From contig PXYW01000019.1 in assembly GCA_003023695.1 (NCBI GenBank), positions 1 to 57,679 on the forward strand: a stretch of 57,679 nt of DNA, in the 5' to 3' direction. The notes under the pieces were generated by a model that had not been told where the DNA came from, ran no database searches, and saw only the letters and a list, made by a program, of their open reading frames with translations. The DNA comes from Sulfobacillus benefaciens (GTDB taxonomy: Bacteria; Bacillota; Sulfobacillia; Sulfobacillales; Sulfobacillaceae). Both the position numbers and the translations under genes were made by a program. Numbering within the stretch: the stretch's first letter is position 1; the number at the start of each line of letters is the position of its first letter. Of the stretch, positions 41,711 to 50,803 are shown one piece after another.

Positions 41711-43141
41711 TCACGAGACTTTGTGTTGACGCGCCCGTTTCACCGGAAGGTATGCGATGGCAAAAATTCCGGTCGCCGCTAGGGAAATTCCAAGAGCAAT
41801 CACCTCATGGGGGGCCAAAGGTGCCGTCGCGATGACCCCCACGGTCAATATTACGCCAATCCATGATAGAATTGGGTACCATGGCACTTTGAACTTCAAG
41901 TCCACGTTCCGTTTCTCTAATCTCGGCCTAAAATAGATTTGAGTCACAATAATCAGGATCCAAATCATTAAGGCTTGAAACCCGGTCGCCGTAACCAAGT
42001 AGAGATACGCCGTTTTCGGCAAAAAGTATGCCAACCCGCTCACTATCACCAATAGCACGCCGGTGACTGCATTGGCCATCCGTGGAATCCCATGCGATTC
42101 CTTGGATAAAATGTGCGGTGCATCATGAATGCGACCTAATGTGGCCAATACCCGGTCCGTGGCAAAAAGTCCCGCATTTAACGTGCTTAACACTGCAACC
42201 ACAATCACAAAATTTAAGATGTCGATTAGCCAACTGCTATGCAACAATCGCAGGGCACCCGTAAATGGGCTCTGAGCTGTTGGCACTGTACTCCACCGCA
42301 GCAACCCGGTAATCGTCAGCGCCGCGCCAACATAGAGCACATAAATTCCAATCACCGTGTTGCGAATGGTTTTACTAATGGTTTGTTCTGGCCGTTTCAC
42401 ATTAGGCGCCGCTAATCCTAGCACCCCTGTTCCCGACATCGAAAACAACACCAAAACCATGGCCCCAAAAACCCCCAGAATACCTCGAGGAAAGAAGGAC
42501 GGCGCACTTATCCATAACCGAGGTCCCACCATGGGGTGGACCGGAATCACATGGAAAATTACTAGTCCGCCCACCACAATGAACGCTATTGTGGCAATCA
42601 CCTTGGCTAGGGACATGACAGATTCCACCGAACTGAATCCTTTCACGGTCAAAAAATTAATTCCTACGATGATGATGGAATAGCCTACACTAAACACAAA
42701 CACCGGGACGCCGGGAAACCACAATCGAGTAAATATAGCTCCTGCAGTAGCTTCCGCCGCCAAATTCAACACACTGGAAAACCAAAATATCCAACCCCCG
42801 ATAAATGCCGAACCTGGTCCTAGAGTATGTCTGGCAAAGGCAAGAAATGAGCCGCGTTCTGGATCTGCAGCGGACATCTCGGCCAGGGCAGAGATCTCAA
42901 TAGACATGATGGTAACACCTATCAAAAACGAAATGGCAATTGCGGGACCGGCCAACCGGATAGCCGAACCGCTCGCCAAAAACAGTCCTGATCCCATAAT
43001 TCCGCCGATAGTCATTAGCGTCAGACTAGCCGTGCCGATACCATGGGGAACTTTTCCTCGTGGGCCACTCCCGTATTGATGGCTCACCACTTTGGTTTCC
43101 GTCAATTTTAAGTTTTTGCGGGAAAATGTCTTGAATTTCAT
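41711..43141 (-). CDS. APC-family amino-acid permease
   Basis: A 476-residue integral membrane transporter with 12 predicted helices. APC features: [25 protein letters not shown] in helix 1, then [29 protein letters not shown], typical of amino-acid permeases. The substrate cannot be determined. It is transcribed in the same direction as ald and ends 76 bases upstream of its start, which is consistent with alanine or related amino-acid use, though that is inferred. No strong ribosome-binding site is visible near the ATG. Confidence 0.9.
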   Translation of the reverse strand: MKFKTFSRKNLKLTETKVVSHQYGSGPRGKVPHGIGTASLTLMTIGGIMGSGLFLASGSAIRLAGPAIAISFLIGVTIMSIEISALAEMSAADPERGSFLAFARHTLGPGSAFIGGWIFWFSSVLNLAAEATAGAIFTRLWFPGVPVFVFSVGYSIIIVGINFLTVKGFSSVESVMSLAKVIATIAFIVVGGLVIFHVIPVHPMVGPRLWISAPSFFPRGILGVFGAMVLVLFSMSGTGVLGLAAPNVKRPEQTISKTIRNTVIGIYVLYVGAALTITGLLRWSTVPTAQSPFTGALRLLHSSWLIDILNFVIVVAVLSTLNAGLFATDRVLATLGRIHDAPHILSKESHGIPRMANAVTGVLLVIVSGLAYFLPKTAYLYLVTATGFQALMIWILIIVTQIYFRPRLEKRNVDLKFKVPWYPILSWIGVILTVGVIATAPLAPHEVIALGISLAATGIFAIAYLPVKRARQHKVS

Positions 43142-43302
43142 ATCGATATTATGCCGAGCAATCTTACCAATTATGCACCCGACCTCGCCAATTTCCCCAT
43201 GCTTGGGAACACAGGCAACATCTTAGTCACGTGATTGGTCGGGTCACGGCGCACACTAGACACAAGCAAATCAAAAAGACACTAAAAGGAGGCTCCGTTA
43301 TT
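43142..43302. other. Divergent intergenic region upstream of the permease and the 35-residue peptide
   Basis: 161 bases. The right end carries AAAGGAGG, the ribosome-binding site of the small peptide gene at 43303. A TTGGTC around 43234 and TAGACA 16 bases later form only a weak promoter. Confidence 0.35.
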
Positions 43303-43410
43303 ATGATAAACGCAGGAGACATCGTGGTCATCGCTATCATCGGCATCTTGTTCATTGGGTCCATTGTTATTATTGCTCCGACTATTTTTCGCGACTACCA
43401 TGAAGATTAA
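43303..43410 (+). CDS. Small single-pass membrane peptide
   Basis: A 35-residue reading frame, M-I-N-A-G-D then one strongly hydrophobic helix (VVIAIIGILFIGSIVII) and the polar tail FRDYHED. AAAGGAGGC stands at good distance before the ATG. This makes real translation likely despite its size. I recognise no family. It could be a subunit-like peptide of a membrane complex or a stress peptide. It ends four bases from the convergent phosphoesterase gene. Confidence 0.65.
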   Translation: MINAGDIVVIAIIGILFIGSIVIIAPTIFRDYHED

Positions 43411-43414
43411 CCCA

Positions 43415-44473
43415 TCATCCTTTAGGTACCAAGGGCACTAGGGTCGGAACTTGAGGGCTGGCCGCCTTTCCTAAATACGGTAAATGCCAGCTGTTTTCAA
43501 TGGTCTTTAATAAGCTGTAGTGGTTGCAAACGATACTCACCGTGCGATGGCGAGTCTCGGGGGTAATAACGATTAAAGGCACTAGGCCGCCTCCTACCGT
43601 TATTCCCAGAAATTTGGGCGCACCTGGAGCCGCAGCTAAGTACTGCGACACTGAGGTTATGCCAGAGGGTGCACCGGATTCGTCCCAGGTAATAAACATG
43701 GCCGAATTCCCCTGCCACCTCGGGCTGTGCATTATTTCCGGCACTAATTGTTGGAGAAATTGGTTGCCTAATCGCTCTAGCTGTGCATTATTGGCAACCG
43801 GGCAACGAGCAGCCGCAATATTCGGCTCCCCATGCATGTCATGGCACAAATTGGGGGTAATCCACACAAAATCGGCGAGATGACCCTGGGCCAATTGTCG
43901 TTGGAACGTACGTAAATTGACAATATGGGTTCGCAGTAGTGACCGCGGGATGCTGTTAAAAAAGACAAATGGATTGTGTTTTTTAGCATAGAGCACAATG
44001 CTCGGAGCGGAACTCGCATGCGCTTTTGCTAAGGGCTCAGGATACCAATTTCCCTCAAATGTTGGTGACGGGATGCTCTCCATCACCCCCTCCCAACTCA
44101 AATGATGATCCTGCAATTGGGAGACGATAGTCGGACCGCCAAACAGCCGCCCAGGATTGTCCGTCCAAACACCTTGAGTGGACCCTGAAATTGTTGCCAG
44201 ATAATTGGGAAGACTCGGGTGGGTCACTCCGCGATACTGGGGATCAAATCCATAAGTTGCTATCAGATGGTTAATATAGGGAGTGTTGGGATTGTCCCTG
44301 AGTTCCAACGTCCCGTGATTTTCCATCATGATAATTACCACATGGCGAAAAGGGGCGACGGGTTCTATTGGCGTGGTTGCCGATGATGAACCCGCTCCCA
44401 GTCTCAACAGCATCCAAATGACACCAAAAACCAGTGCCAATCCAAGAAAAATTTTACTGAGTCTGACACTCAT
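43415..44473 (-). CDS. Secreted or membrane-anchored phosphoesterase-family protein
   Basis: Member of the phosphoesterase family (PF04185-like: phospholipase C/acid phosphatase-type). The 352-residue protein has an N-terminal hydrophobic segment (residues 7-28). It then has HVVIIMMENHGTLELRDN, with the metal-ligand ENH, THPSLPNYLATISG, and MFITWDESG near the C-terminal metal site. The protein acts outside the cytoplasmic membrane. I chose the ATG at 44471-44473 with GGGAGCGGGG upstream. The substrate is unknown; phosphate or phospholipid release is plausible. Confidence 0.87.
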   Translation of the reverse strand: MSVRLSKIFLGLALVFGVIWMLLRLGAGSSSATTPIEPVAPFRHVVIIMMENHGTLELRDNPNTPYINHLIATYGFDPQYRGVTHPSLPNYLATISGSTQGVWTDNPGRLFGGPTIVSQLQDHHLSWEGVMESIPSPTFEGNWYPEPLAKAHASSAPSIVLYAKKHNPFVFFNSIPRSLLRTHIVNLRTFQRQLAQGHLADFVWITPNLCHDMHGEPNIAAARCPVANNAQLERLGNQFLQQLVPEIMHSPRWQGNSAMFITWDESGAPSGITSVSQYLAAAPGAPKFLGITVGGGLVPLIVITPETRHRTVSIVCNHYSLLKTIENSWHLPYLGKAASPQVPTLVPLVPKG

Positions 44474-44572
44474 ATGGTTACCGCCCCGCTCCCGGGAAAT
44501 ATTTGACAAACTGGATGCCCAGTCACATTGTAATGGAGATGGACGTACTTCACCAATCAAGGGAGTGATCTT

Positions 44573-44956
44573 GTGAATGTCACGCTGCTATTGGCCAGCG
44601 GCATCTTCGGTTTTTTGGCTGTTGGTTTAGGTGCTTTTGGCGCCCACGGTCTGAAATCCAAATTAAATAGTGAACGGATGGCCACTTTTCAAACCGGCGT
44701 GCAATACCAAATGTATCATGCATTGGGACTGGGCCTGGTGTCGCTGTCCAGTGCCATCCTCTCTCAATCTAGTGTTTTAGCCTGGGCCGGATGGAGTTTT
44801 GTCGTCGGCATTGTCCTGTTTTCGGGCAGTCTCTATGTATTGGTTTTGACCGACTCTAGACGCTGGGGCCTGGTAACCCCTGTGGGAGGCCTTTTTTTCT
44901 TGTTAGGTTGGGGCCTCCTCATCTTTGCTGCTTGGCGGTCTCTCATTCCCGCTTAG
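44573..44956 (+). CDS. DUF423-family membrane protein
   Basis: A 127-residue protein with four helices and the family signature GAFGAHGLKSKL near residue 20, then TGVQYQMYHALGL. The role is unknown in all bacteria; homologues (YwdK, YgdD) are conserved and small. The start is a GTG with GGGAG upstream. It overlaps the 3' end of the frameshifted glycosyltransferase by 54 bases. Confidence 0.9.
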   Translation: MNVTLLLASGIFGFLAVGLGAFGAHGLKSKLNSERMATFQTGVQYQMYHALGLGLVSLSSAILSQSSVLAWAGWSFVVGIVLFSGSLYVLVLTDSRRWGLVTPVGGLFFLLGWGLLIFAAWRSLIPA

Positions 44957-46005
44957 TGCCTGCTCTAACATCCGCCCGGATTTCCCCCAAGTAAAGGCGT
45001 GGCACCAGCGTCGCCCTTCCTCAGCCAGTCGCCAGCGCAAGGGCGGGTCAGCGATTAAACGCTTTATGTTTTCGGCCAGCGCCTCAGGATCTTGCGGCGG
45101 CGATAACAACGCCGTATGTAAATGGCGGGCATATTCCCAATATCTGTTACCGCCAGCGCCGCACCACACATGGCCGCCTCCATGGGAGGTAGGCCCCAAC
45201 CCTCACTCCAACTGGGACCAATAAAAGTGGCAACCTGATTGTAGATTTGCCGAAGTACCTGCCGGGTAGGATTAACTACGTACTCTACCGAGTCCGGCAG
45301 TGAAAGCGGCCGGCTTTCGGTTCCAAACAATGTGACCCGAAGGTTAGGAAAAGCACTGCGAACAATATCTAATGCCTTAAGCCCATCTTTGCTGCCTTTC
45401 CAGGCAGCGCCATGATACGTCATCCCTACATGAGCGCCGTTGCGGTCGACAACGGGCACATCAACGTCAAACTCGTCGGGATCCGCCCCATTTGGTATAT
45501 AAATCGCGCTTTCGCCCATTGCGTGCGCATAATCTTGAAGCCATTTGGCAATTACGATTTTCCTCAGTGGCAAAGTCCATGTGGCAATGACCCGGTCTGG
45601 ATTGCCGCCACTCCAGGTTTCTAGATGTTGGATCAAATAAAATTTTTCGCCCTTGGTAGGAGGATAAGTGGCAACCCATTCCGATGTTTGCCACGCGGTG
45701 GCAATGACGACGTCGCTATCGGGAATTGCTGCCGGAGCCAATGACGGCCGCCAAAGCACACTGACTCGCGGATCCAGAGTCAGCCAACGAGGGCGGTATG
45801 AATGCCCACCCCAAGCGCCCCGGCGCAAGTAACTGCTATATGCTCTGGTTCGGGTAAACCAATTTGCCCCACACTCTGTCAACGGTGACTGCACCACCAC
45901 GACTTGGTGCCCTAAGTTCACCAGTTGATTGGCATACCGGTATACCACCTTGTATCCGCCAATGGGTACTTGCGTGAAGTTGGGAAGAATAAATGTCACC
46001 CGCAC
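44903..46005 (-). pseudogene. Glycosyltransferase group 1 with an internal frameshift
   Basis: GT4-type glycosyltransferase broken into two frames. The N-terminal frame has GGYKVVYRYANQLVNLGHQ and YNQVATFIGPSWSEGWGLPPMEAAMCGAALAVTDIG, with the nucleotide-sugar-binding EGWGLPPMEA. At the CCC run 45136-45138 the frame is lost, and the matching C-terminal part (EYARHLHTALLSPPQDPEALA and onward) continues in the next frame to 44903. Adding one G at the run restores the protein. GTG at 46005 follows GAGAGG. It could be a real mutation, a programmed shift or a sequencing error. It lies after the DUF4012 gene. Confidence 0.8.
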
Positions 46006-46024
46006 CGACAAACCTCTCTCATAA

Positions 46025-47770
46025 TCAAAGTCCAGTTAGCCTGGTGTCTTCGCGAAGGTCCCAGATTCGGCTGTGGCTCCCGATTTGCACCAGGTAGTGC
46101 ACCACCGGTACCCCCGGCTGTTTTTGAATGGTAAAAGATGTGAGCGATAGCTTTTGGGGAAGTTCTACCCGAAACACGAGAGTGCCCGATGCCGGAGGCG
46201 CCGAGGCCGACGCCTTGATTGGTTCGGTCACATGAGTTCCCACGACAAATTTGTCTACCTCGCTGTTCGTATATTGCTCTATAGCCCCATTTTGCCCTTC
46301 AATGCCCAAAAGCTTAGTCCCCAAGGGAAGATACACACGCACCCAATCGGAATAGGGTACCACCAGCCAATTATTATCGGGCGCAGCCGGGTTGACCCAA
46401 GTGATGCGAATGGTCTCCAGACGACGCACAATTGTGACCCGGACGTATTCTTTGATATAAAAGTTGTCCTTATGTCCCCCTAGGTTTTCATCCACGACTT
46501 CCAAATAATTGCCGAAAACATGCCTATCAATGGTGCCTCCCCAGTTGACTTGTTGTGTCAGTTGTTCTGCTTTGGTATCGCCAAAATATAATAGCAAAAG
46601 TTTTTGATTAAGACCTGTCACTACCGTCCCCAAAATCTTTTCCAATGCTTTTCCCTTAGCCGCAAATGCTCGCTCCAATACTGCCTTCATCATGGTACCG
46701 ATAAAGGCTTTGCGTTGGGTTTGCGATAAACCGGACTTTTCCGCCATGTATTCCATCTGATAGTTGGCATTTTGAGCGGTAACCATGACCGTGCCGCTCC
46801 CCGTAGCGACAGCAACCGGACCCACATCAGCCAACAACCGGTCCACAAACCAGGTGGTCACCAGAAAGGTTCCCGCAACCGGTGGCGCTTTAGGTATCGA
46901 GTCATAAAATTGATAGATTTTGGCGACGGCGGTCGGCACATTAGGTGACCAGTTGGCGTCGCGAAGATGCCAGGTCGGCGTATACACATATTTGGCAATG
47001 GGAGGCGGTGCGGGGGGACGATAGCGAATGCGGCTTAGCAGCGCGTAGGTATTTTGTGCCGACATGGCGGTAATTTTGCCTTTATTCAACTCCAAGTACC
47101 CATATGCGGTCAAAAATCCCCCGGTCGCCCTCAACTCGCCTGAATTCTCAAACATCACCAAATATCTTTGAGGATGGTTCTCCCCCATGACAGTATCCAC
47201 TACCGGACCCGACGCAATAATTAGGGGACTGTACCGCGCCAGGGCTTGGAGTGTCTCCCGTAATTGCATAATGTGCGGCCATTGCCCACGCAATGCCCCT
47301 GGCAGGTCTTGTCTATTAACCAACGCGAGCGCGCTCGCGGCTTTAGACACCCAGGGCACAACGGGCCTCAAATGGGAGGTCACGGTGGGCCAATCGCGAA
47401 TCAAGCTCTTTAGCCCATGGGAATTCAAATGCGGAGGCAATGCCGATAGCGTTAAGGATGCTGCTTTCGACACGTCGTAACCTCCCGCCACTAAATTCAT
47501 GACATTGCCATAGACGGCTCCCCAGTGGGGAATCGCCTTGGCATAAAACAGCAAGCGACCCGCGAGCAATACATTTGCCAGAGTGCCTTCCGTTTGGTTC
47601 AACACCTGCTGCAATTGCGGCAGGTTTCTTAAATGGGCCGCGGCCGTTATCTCTCCCAGTTCCGTTTTTAAACGGATGCTGTCGGCTCTAACCATAATTA
47701 GTGGAGCTCCAACAAAAACTGCTGCTAACCCTATTAATGCAGCTCCGACAATGTAATGCTTACTTTTCAT
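46025..47770 (-). CDS. DUF4012-family membrane-anchored protein
   Basis: A 581-residue protein with one N-terminal helix (residues 7-27) and a large extracellular region. The DUF4012 signature is YLVMFENSGELRATGGFLTAYG near residue 200. The family occurs in cell-surface polysaccharide loci in Gram-positives, but its biochemical role is unknown. It lies 19 bases before the glycosyltransferase in the same direction, suggesting a joint role in surface glycan production. The ATG at 47768-47770 is the likely start; a good ribosome-binding site is not visible. Confidence 0.87.
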   Translation of the reverse strand: MKSKHYIVGAALIGLAAVFVGAPLIMVRADSIRLKTELGEITAAAHLRNLPQLQQVLNQTEGTLANVLLAGRLLFYAKAIPHWGAVYGNVMNLVAGGYDVSKAASLTLSALPPHLNSHGLKSLIRDWPTVTSHLRPVVPWVSKAASALALVNRQDLPGALRGQWPHIMQLRETLQALARYSPLIIASGPVVDTVMGENHPQRYLVMFENSGELRATGGFLTAYGYLELNKGKITAMSAQNTYALLSRIRYRPPAPPPIAKYVYTPTWHLRDANWSPNVPTAVAKIYQFYDSIPKAPPVAGTFLVTTWFVDRLLADVGPVAVATGSGTVMVTAQNANYQMEYMAEKSGLSQTQRKAFIGTMMKAVLERAFAAKGKALEKILGTVVTGLNQKLLLLYFGDTKAEQLTQQVNWGGTIDRHVFGNYLEVVDENLGGHKDNFYIKEYVRVTIVRRLETIRITWVNPAAPDNNWLVVPYSDWVRVYLPLGTKLLGIEGQNGAIEQYTNSEVDKFVVGTHVTEPIKASASAPPASGTLVFRVELPQKLSLTSFTIQKQPGVPVVHYLVQIGSHSRIWDLREDTRLTGL

Positions 47771-47941
47771 CGAAAATTCCCATAGCGTTCCATTGCATTT
47801 AACTTATCCCCATTCGTCGCCCTATGCTTATTCCCATTTTAATGGATTGCGGACGGGCGCACATTTTTTCTGTCAAACAGTTATCAGATGTTACAATGGC
47901 AACAAACCACACTCGGCAGACCACTCTGCAGGAGGTATCAA

Positions 47942-48736
47942 ATGCGGCGCAATTGGTATTGGATCCCAATATTGTCGTTATTACCTATTTCATGGGACAG
48001 TGTCTGGCTCTGGTTACGTCTGTCCCAAGGCTATCATACTGCGGGCGGCATCTTAATTCGTTTTTATGTTGCAACCGCAATGCCTTCATTTCTTAATCTG
48101 GTTCGACTTAATCGGCACCAACTGATATCCGAGCCATCGCTAAATACATCCAGGTATATCCCGCATCCTCCGCATGTTTACTTGTCAACAGCGCCGCTTC
48201 TCCCTCACATCACACTGCTCACGGCCATTTTGGCAATGGTGGGCTGGAGTGTCGTCCAATGGGTTTTCGTGATGATCTTGCTGCACGCCATAGGGTACAT
48301 CCCACTGGTCCCCTGGCCTAAACGCTGGTATGGTCTAGTATGGTTTATTGTGCTTAACCTGGTCATTTTGGCTGCTCAATGGTCTACCGACCTAATCCCC
48401 CCGTCACTCGCTAGACTCCTGCTGGCGGGGTTAGTCATTCCGCTGGGTTTGATTGTGGCCAAATATTTCCTGGTGTTTTTCAAATTTAGTCTGGTCGCAG
48501 AGTCTGGCTCCTTATCATATCAATGGCACCAGAGCCAAAAGAGGCGCCACACCAGTGCTCAGCAAATCACAGGATGGTTGATAGGTGCGATGGCGGTATC
48601 CCTGCTGTCGGCTTTGATGGCCAACCTGTCTCCAGCTGTGTGGTGGGTACTGGGATGGCTAATAATCATAGATATCGTCTACGTGTGGTTGCTGGTTCTA
48701 TTGGCCAATTATTACCGTCAGTCAAAAGTCGGGTAA
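47942..48736 (+). CDS. Multi-pass membrane protein of unknown function
   Basis: A 264-residue protein with about five or six hydrophobic segments, starting with MRRNWYWIPILSLLPIS. No family recognised; Yip1-like topology is a guess only. GGAGGTATCAA precedes the ATG at 47942-47944, which decides the start; the frame is open further to 47888. TACAAT at 47892-47897 is a possible -10. It is divergent from the DUF4012 gene and convergent with the G1 peptidase. Confidence 0.7.
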   Translation: MRRNWYWIPILSLLPISWDSVWLWLRLSQGYHTAGGILIRFYVATAMPSFLNLVRLNRHQLISEPSLNTSRYIPHPPHVYLSTAPLLPHITLLTAILAMVGWSVVQWVFVMILLHAIGYIPLVPWPKRWYGLVWFIVLNLVILAAQWSTDLIPPSLARLLLAGLVIPLGLIVAKYFLVFFKFSLVAESGSLSYQWHQSQKRRHTSAQQITGWLIGAMAVSLLSALMANLSPAVWWVLGWLIIIDIVYVWLLVLLANYYRQSKVG

Positions 48737-48749
48737 ATCCCATGGCATA

Positions 48750-48778
48750 GGGCCACCTCCAATTAAGAAAGATGGCCC
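48750..48778. terminator. Hairpin between convergent membrane-protein and G1 peptidase genes
   Basis: GGGCCA (48750-48755) and TGGCCC (48773-48778) form a 6-bp stem, extended by two more pairs after one mismatch. It lies between the stop codons at 48736 and 48794. No T-run on either strand. Confidence 0.45.
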
Positions 48779-48793
48779 CAGACTATAGCCGTG

Positions 48794-49576
48794 TTATGAT
48801 TGAGGCGGCTGTGGAGCCACCGAACCATAGGCGACTGCAAAGCCATCGGTGTCGCTGTCTGGTGCTGAGGGCGTCGATACTTGACTCCGTTTTTGAATCA
48901 TTACCCCGCCATCAGAAATCACGAGACCCGGATTGGCTTGGTTGGCGGTTCCCGGATCAAACACTGTCTGCCCGTAATTGGCCAATGGCGCGACCCGGCC
49001 TCCGATGGTCGGAGCCTCCAAAATCCATTCAGCAGAACTTCCTGGTCCGCTATAACTTTGAACAGTGGAGAAGGTTTGGCCAGTCGTGACATTATCCAAA
49101 GTAATAGTCCACTGCCCATTGCTGCCCTTGACAATCGAAGCTGACATGTGGTCCCCAGGGTTCACGACGAAATCCGGAATCACGGTTTCAGCCGCCGGCA
49201 ATATTTCCCACCAGGCGTCGTAATGGGCGGAGCCACTGTAGTAGTCTTGTTCTGTTCCAGTTTGTATGAGATCGCTATTATTAAATCCGTCAATGCCAAT
49301 CCACGCTGAAGAGTATGTTGAGCCATGGCCCCCCGTCACCTGAGGAACTATCCAATTGCCTGTAATGCTGGTGTAAGGGGCACTGCCAGTGATAGCATAT
49401 CCGGACCAATTGCTCGACGACCATCCATAAGCCAAACTCCCCGAACTTTTGGAATGGCCCAAACGAATCCGTGGAGCATTCAAAGGAACCGCCGAAGCAG
49501 AAGGTCCTGCCAGTGCCGGTGCCGCAAACGCAGCACACAATGCCACACTGGAGAAAAAGACGGATAAACGATGCAT
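48794..49576 (-). CDS. Secreted glutamic peptidase (family G1)
   Basis: Exported acid protease of the eqolisin class. The 260-residue protein has a signal peptide (residues 1-23, ending PALAG). The body has SSNWSGYAITG, AWIGIDGF, IQTGTEQDY (catalytic Gln), YDAWWEILPA and SAEWILEAPT (catalytic Glu). These are the core motifs of the family. The enzymes are active at low pH, so it suits an acidophile that feeds on proteins outside the cell. GGAGG stands ten bases before the ATG. Activity is inferred from the conserved residues. Confidence 0.9.
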   Translation of the reverse strand: MHRLSVFFSSVALCAAFAAPALAGPSASAVPLNAPRIRLGHSKSSGSLAYGWSSSNWSGYAITGSAPYTSITGNWIVPQVTGGHGSTYSSAWIGIDGFNNSDLIQTGTEQDYYSGSAHYDAWWEILPAAETVIPDFVVNPGDHMSASIVKGSNGQWTITLDNVTTGQTFSTVQSYSGPGSSAEWILEAPTIGGRVAPLANYGQTVFDPGTANQANPGLVISDGGVMIQKRSQVSTPSAPDSDTDGFAVAYGSVAPQPPQS

Positions 49577-49744
49577 AAAGTCATGCCTCCATTTATTAAT
49601 CGAATTCCAAGGTTTACCATTGCCTTGGTTTAAACAATATTCGTTATCAATGGTTCGGTTTCCTCTAATTAAATGGCAAAAATTTCTTCATGCAGTGCCG
49701 ATACGGCAAGTTCGCTATAATAAAGGCAGGAGGTCGAATTAGCA
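49577..49744. other. Divergent intergenic region with an operator-like inverted repeat
   Basis: 168 bases between the G1 peptidase and the 64-residue peptide gene. CCAAGG (49607-49612) and CCTTGG (49623-49628) form a 6-bp inverted repeat within the likely peptidase promoter. On the plus strand a TATAAT at 49716-49721 precedes GGAGG, but its -35 is weak. No gene seen. Confidence 0.45.
49716..49721 (+). promoter_or_regulatory. -10 element for the small peptide and sulfurtransferase genes
   Basis: A perfect TATAAT 23 bases before the ATG at 49745, with AGGAGG between them. No good -35 hexamer. Confidence 0.45.
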
Positions 49745-49939
49745 ATGTGTTCATCATGGTCACGAGGATTGCTGGTCGCTGGCATTATGGCTAGTTTTGC
49801 AGTGCATTGGATGGTAATCGTTCCCTTGTGGGTTATCACCGCTCAAGTGTTGACCCGCACAACCCACAGATCTTGGTGGCCCAGTACCCTAGCCTGTGGA
49901 CTATCTTCGTCGCGACGGGAGGATCCTGTGCATGAGTGA
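49745..49939 (+). CDS. Small membrane protein coupled to a sulfurtransferase
   Basis: A 64-residue protein with one long hydrophobic stretch (LLVAGIMASFAVHWMVIVPLW shortened core) and a basic tail. GCAGGAGGTCG stands before the ATG and TATAAT further upstream. Its end overlaps the sulfurtransferase start by eight bases, so it may mainly couple translation or be a membrane partner. I know no family. Confidence 0.55.
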   Translation: MCSSWSRGLLVAGIMASFAVHWMVIVPLWVITAQVLTRTTHRSWWPSTLACGLSSSRREDPVHE

Positions 49940-50783
49940 CAATGCTCTGATGTCTAGCCCACTAATTGAGCCACAGTGGCTCTTAGACCATCTTTCGGAT
50001 CCTAACATCAGGATTTTTGATTGCCGCTATAATCTGAAAGACCCAGCCCAGGCCCGAGTTGACTACAACCAGGGACACATACCAGGGGCTCAATACTTGG
50101 ATATGGAATCCGATTTAGCTGGACCAGTTACGCGCCATGGAGGCCGCCACCCTATACCTTCGCCCACAGCATTTGCCGAGACCATGAGCCGGTACGGCGT
50201 GACCGGGTCCACCTATTGCGTAGGTTACGATGTTGACGGTGTGGGAGCTGCGCGATTATGGTGGCTGCTTCGCTACTTCGGCCATCAAAAGGCATTGGTG
50301 TTAAACGGGGGTTATCACGCGTGGTTAAGGAACGATTATCCCATCACGCAGGGTGTTCCCGAAACCAAGCCAGGAAATTTCCAAGCTCACCCCGGCAATA
50401 TGCCCACGATCCATTTTGCCACCATCAACACTCGACATCATTATGTTATGGATTCGCGAACCGAGGAGCGATATCGCGGGGACGTAGAACCCATTGACAA
50501 AGTAGCTGGACACATTCCTGGGGCTACTCATTATGACTACCAAAAGGTCTTTGATGGCCCTGGGCACTATCGTCCAAAAGACGATCTTATCAGCCACTTC
50601 GCCAAAATTCCATCCCAACGTCCCCCTGTGCTATATTGTGGTTCCGGAGTGTCCGCGTGTGTCAATGTACTTGCGCTCCAACTCATTGGGGTAACTGCCA
50701 TATTGTACCCTGGAAGTTGGAGCGACTGGATTAGTTACCCAGAGAACTCCATAATGGTAGGATCGGAAATAGATTCAGACTGA
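49932..50783 (+). CDS. Thiosulfate/3-mercaptopyruvate sulfurtransferase (two rhodanese domains)
   Basis: Transfers sulfane sulfur from thiosulfate or mercaptopyruvate to a thiol or cyanide. The 283-residue protein has two rhodanese domains. The first (residues about 15-135) has FDCRYNL and the GHIPGAQYLDME segment; the second has VMDSRTEERYRGDVEPIDKVAGHIPGA and the active loop VLYCGSGVSA near residue 238 with the catalytic Cys. The choice between thiosulfate and mercaptopyruvate as donor is uncertain. GGGAGG precedes the ATG at 49932. The M50-type protease follows after 20 bases. Confidence 0.9.
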   Translation: MSDNALMSSPLIEPQWLLDHLSDPNIRIFDCRYNLKDPAQARVDYNQGHIPGAQYLDMESDLAGPVTRHGGRHPIPSPTAFAETMSRYGVTGSTYCVGYDVDGVGAARLWWLLRYFGHQKALVLNGGYHAWLRNDYPITQGVPETKPGNFQAHPGNMPTIHFATINTRHHYVMDSRTEERYRGDVEPIDKVAGHIPGATHYDYQKVFDGPGHYRPKDDLISHFAKIPSQRPPVLYCGSGVSACVNVLALQLIGVTAILYPGSWSDWISYPENSIMVGSEIDSD

Positions 50784-50803
50784 GAATTAAGAGGAGGCAA
50801 GTC

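Noticed and set aside
44903-45199. Independent 98-residue minus-strand gene
   Set aside because: Its sequence continues the glycosyltransferase C-terminal domain; it is the displaced half of a frameshifted gene.
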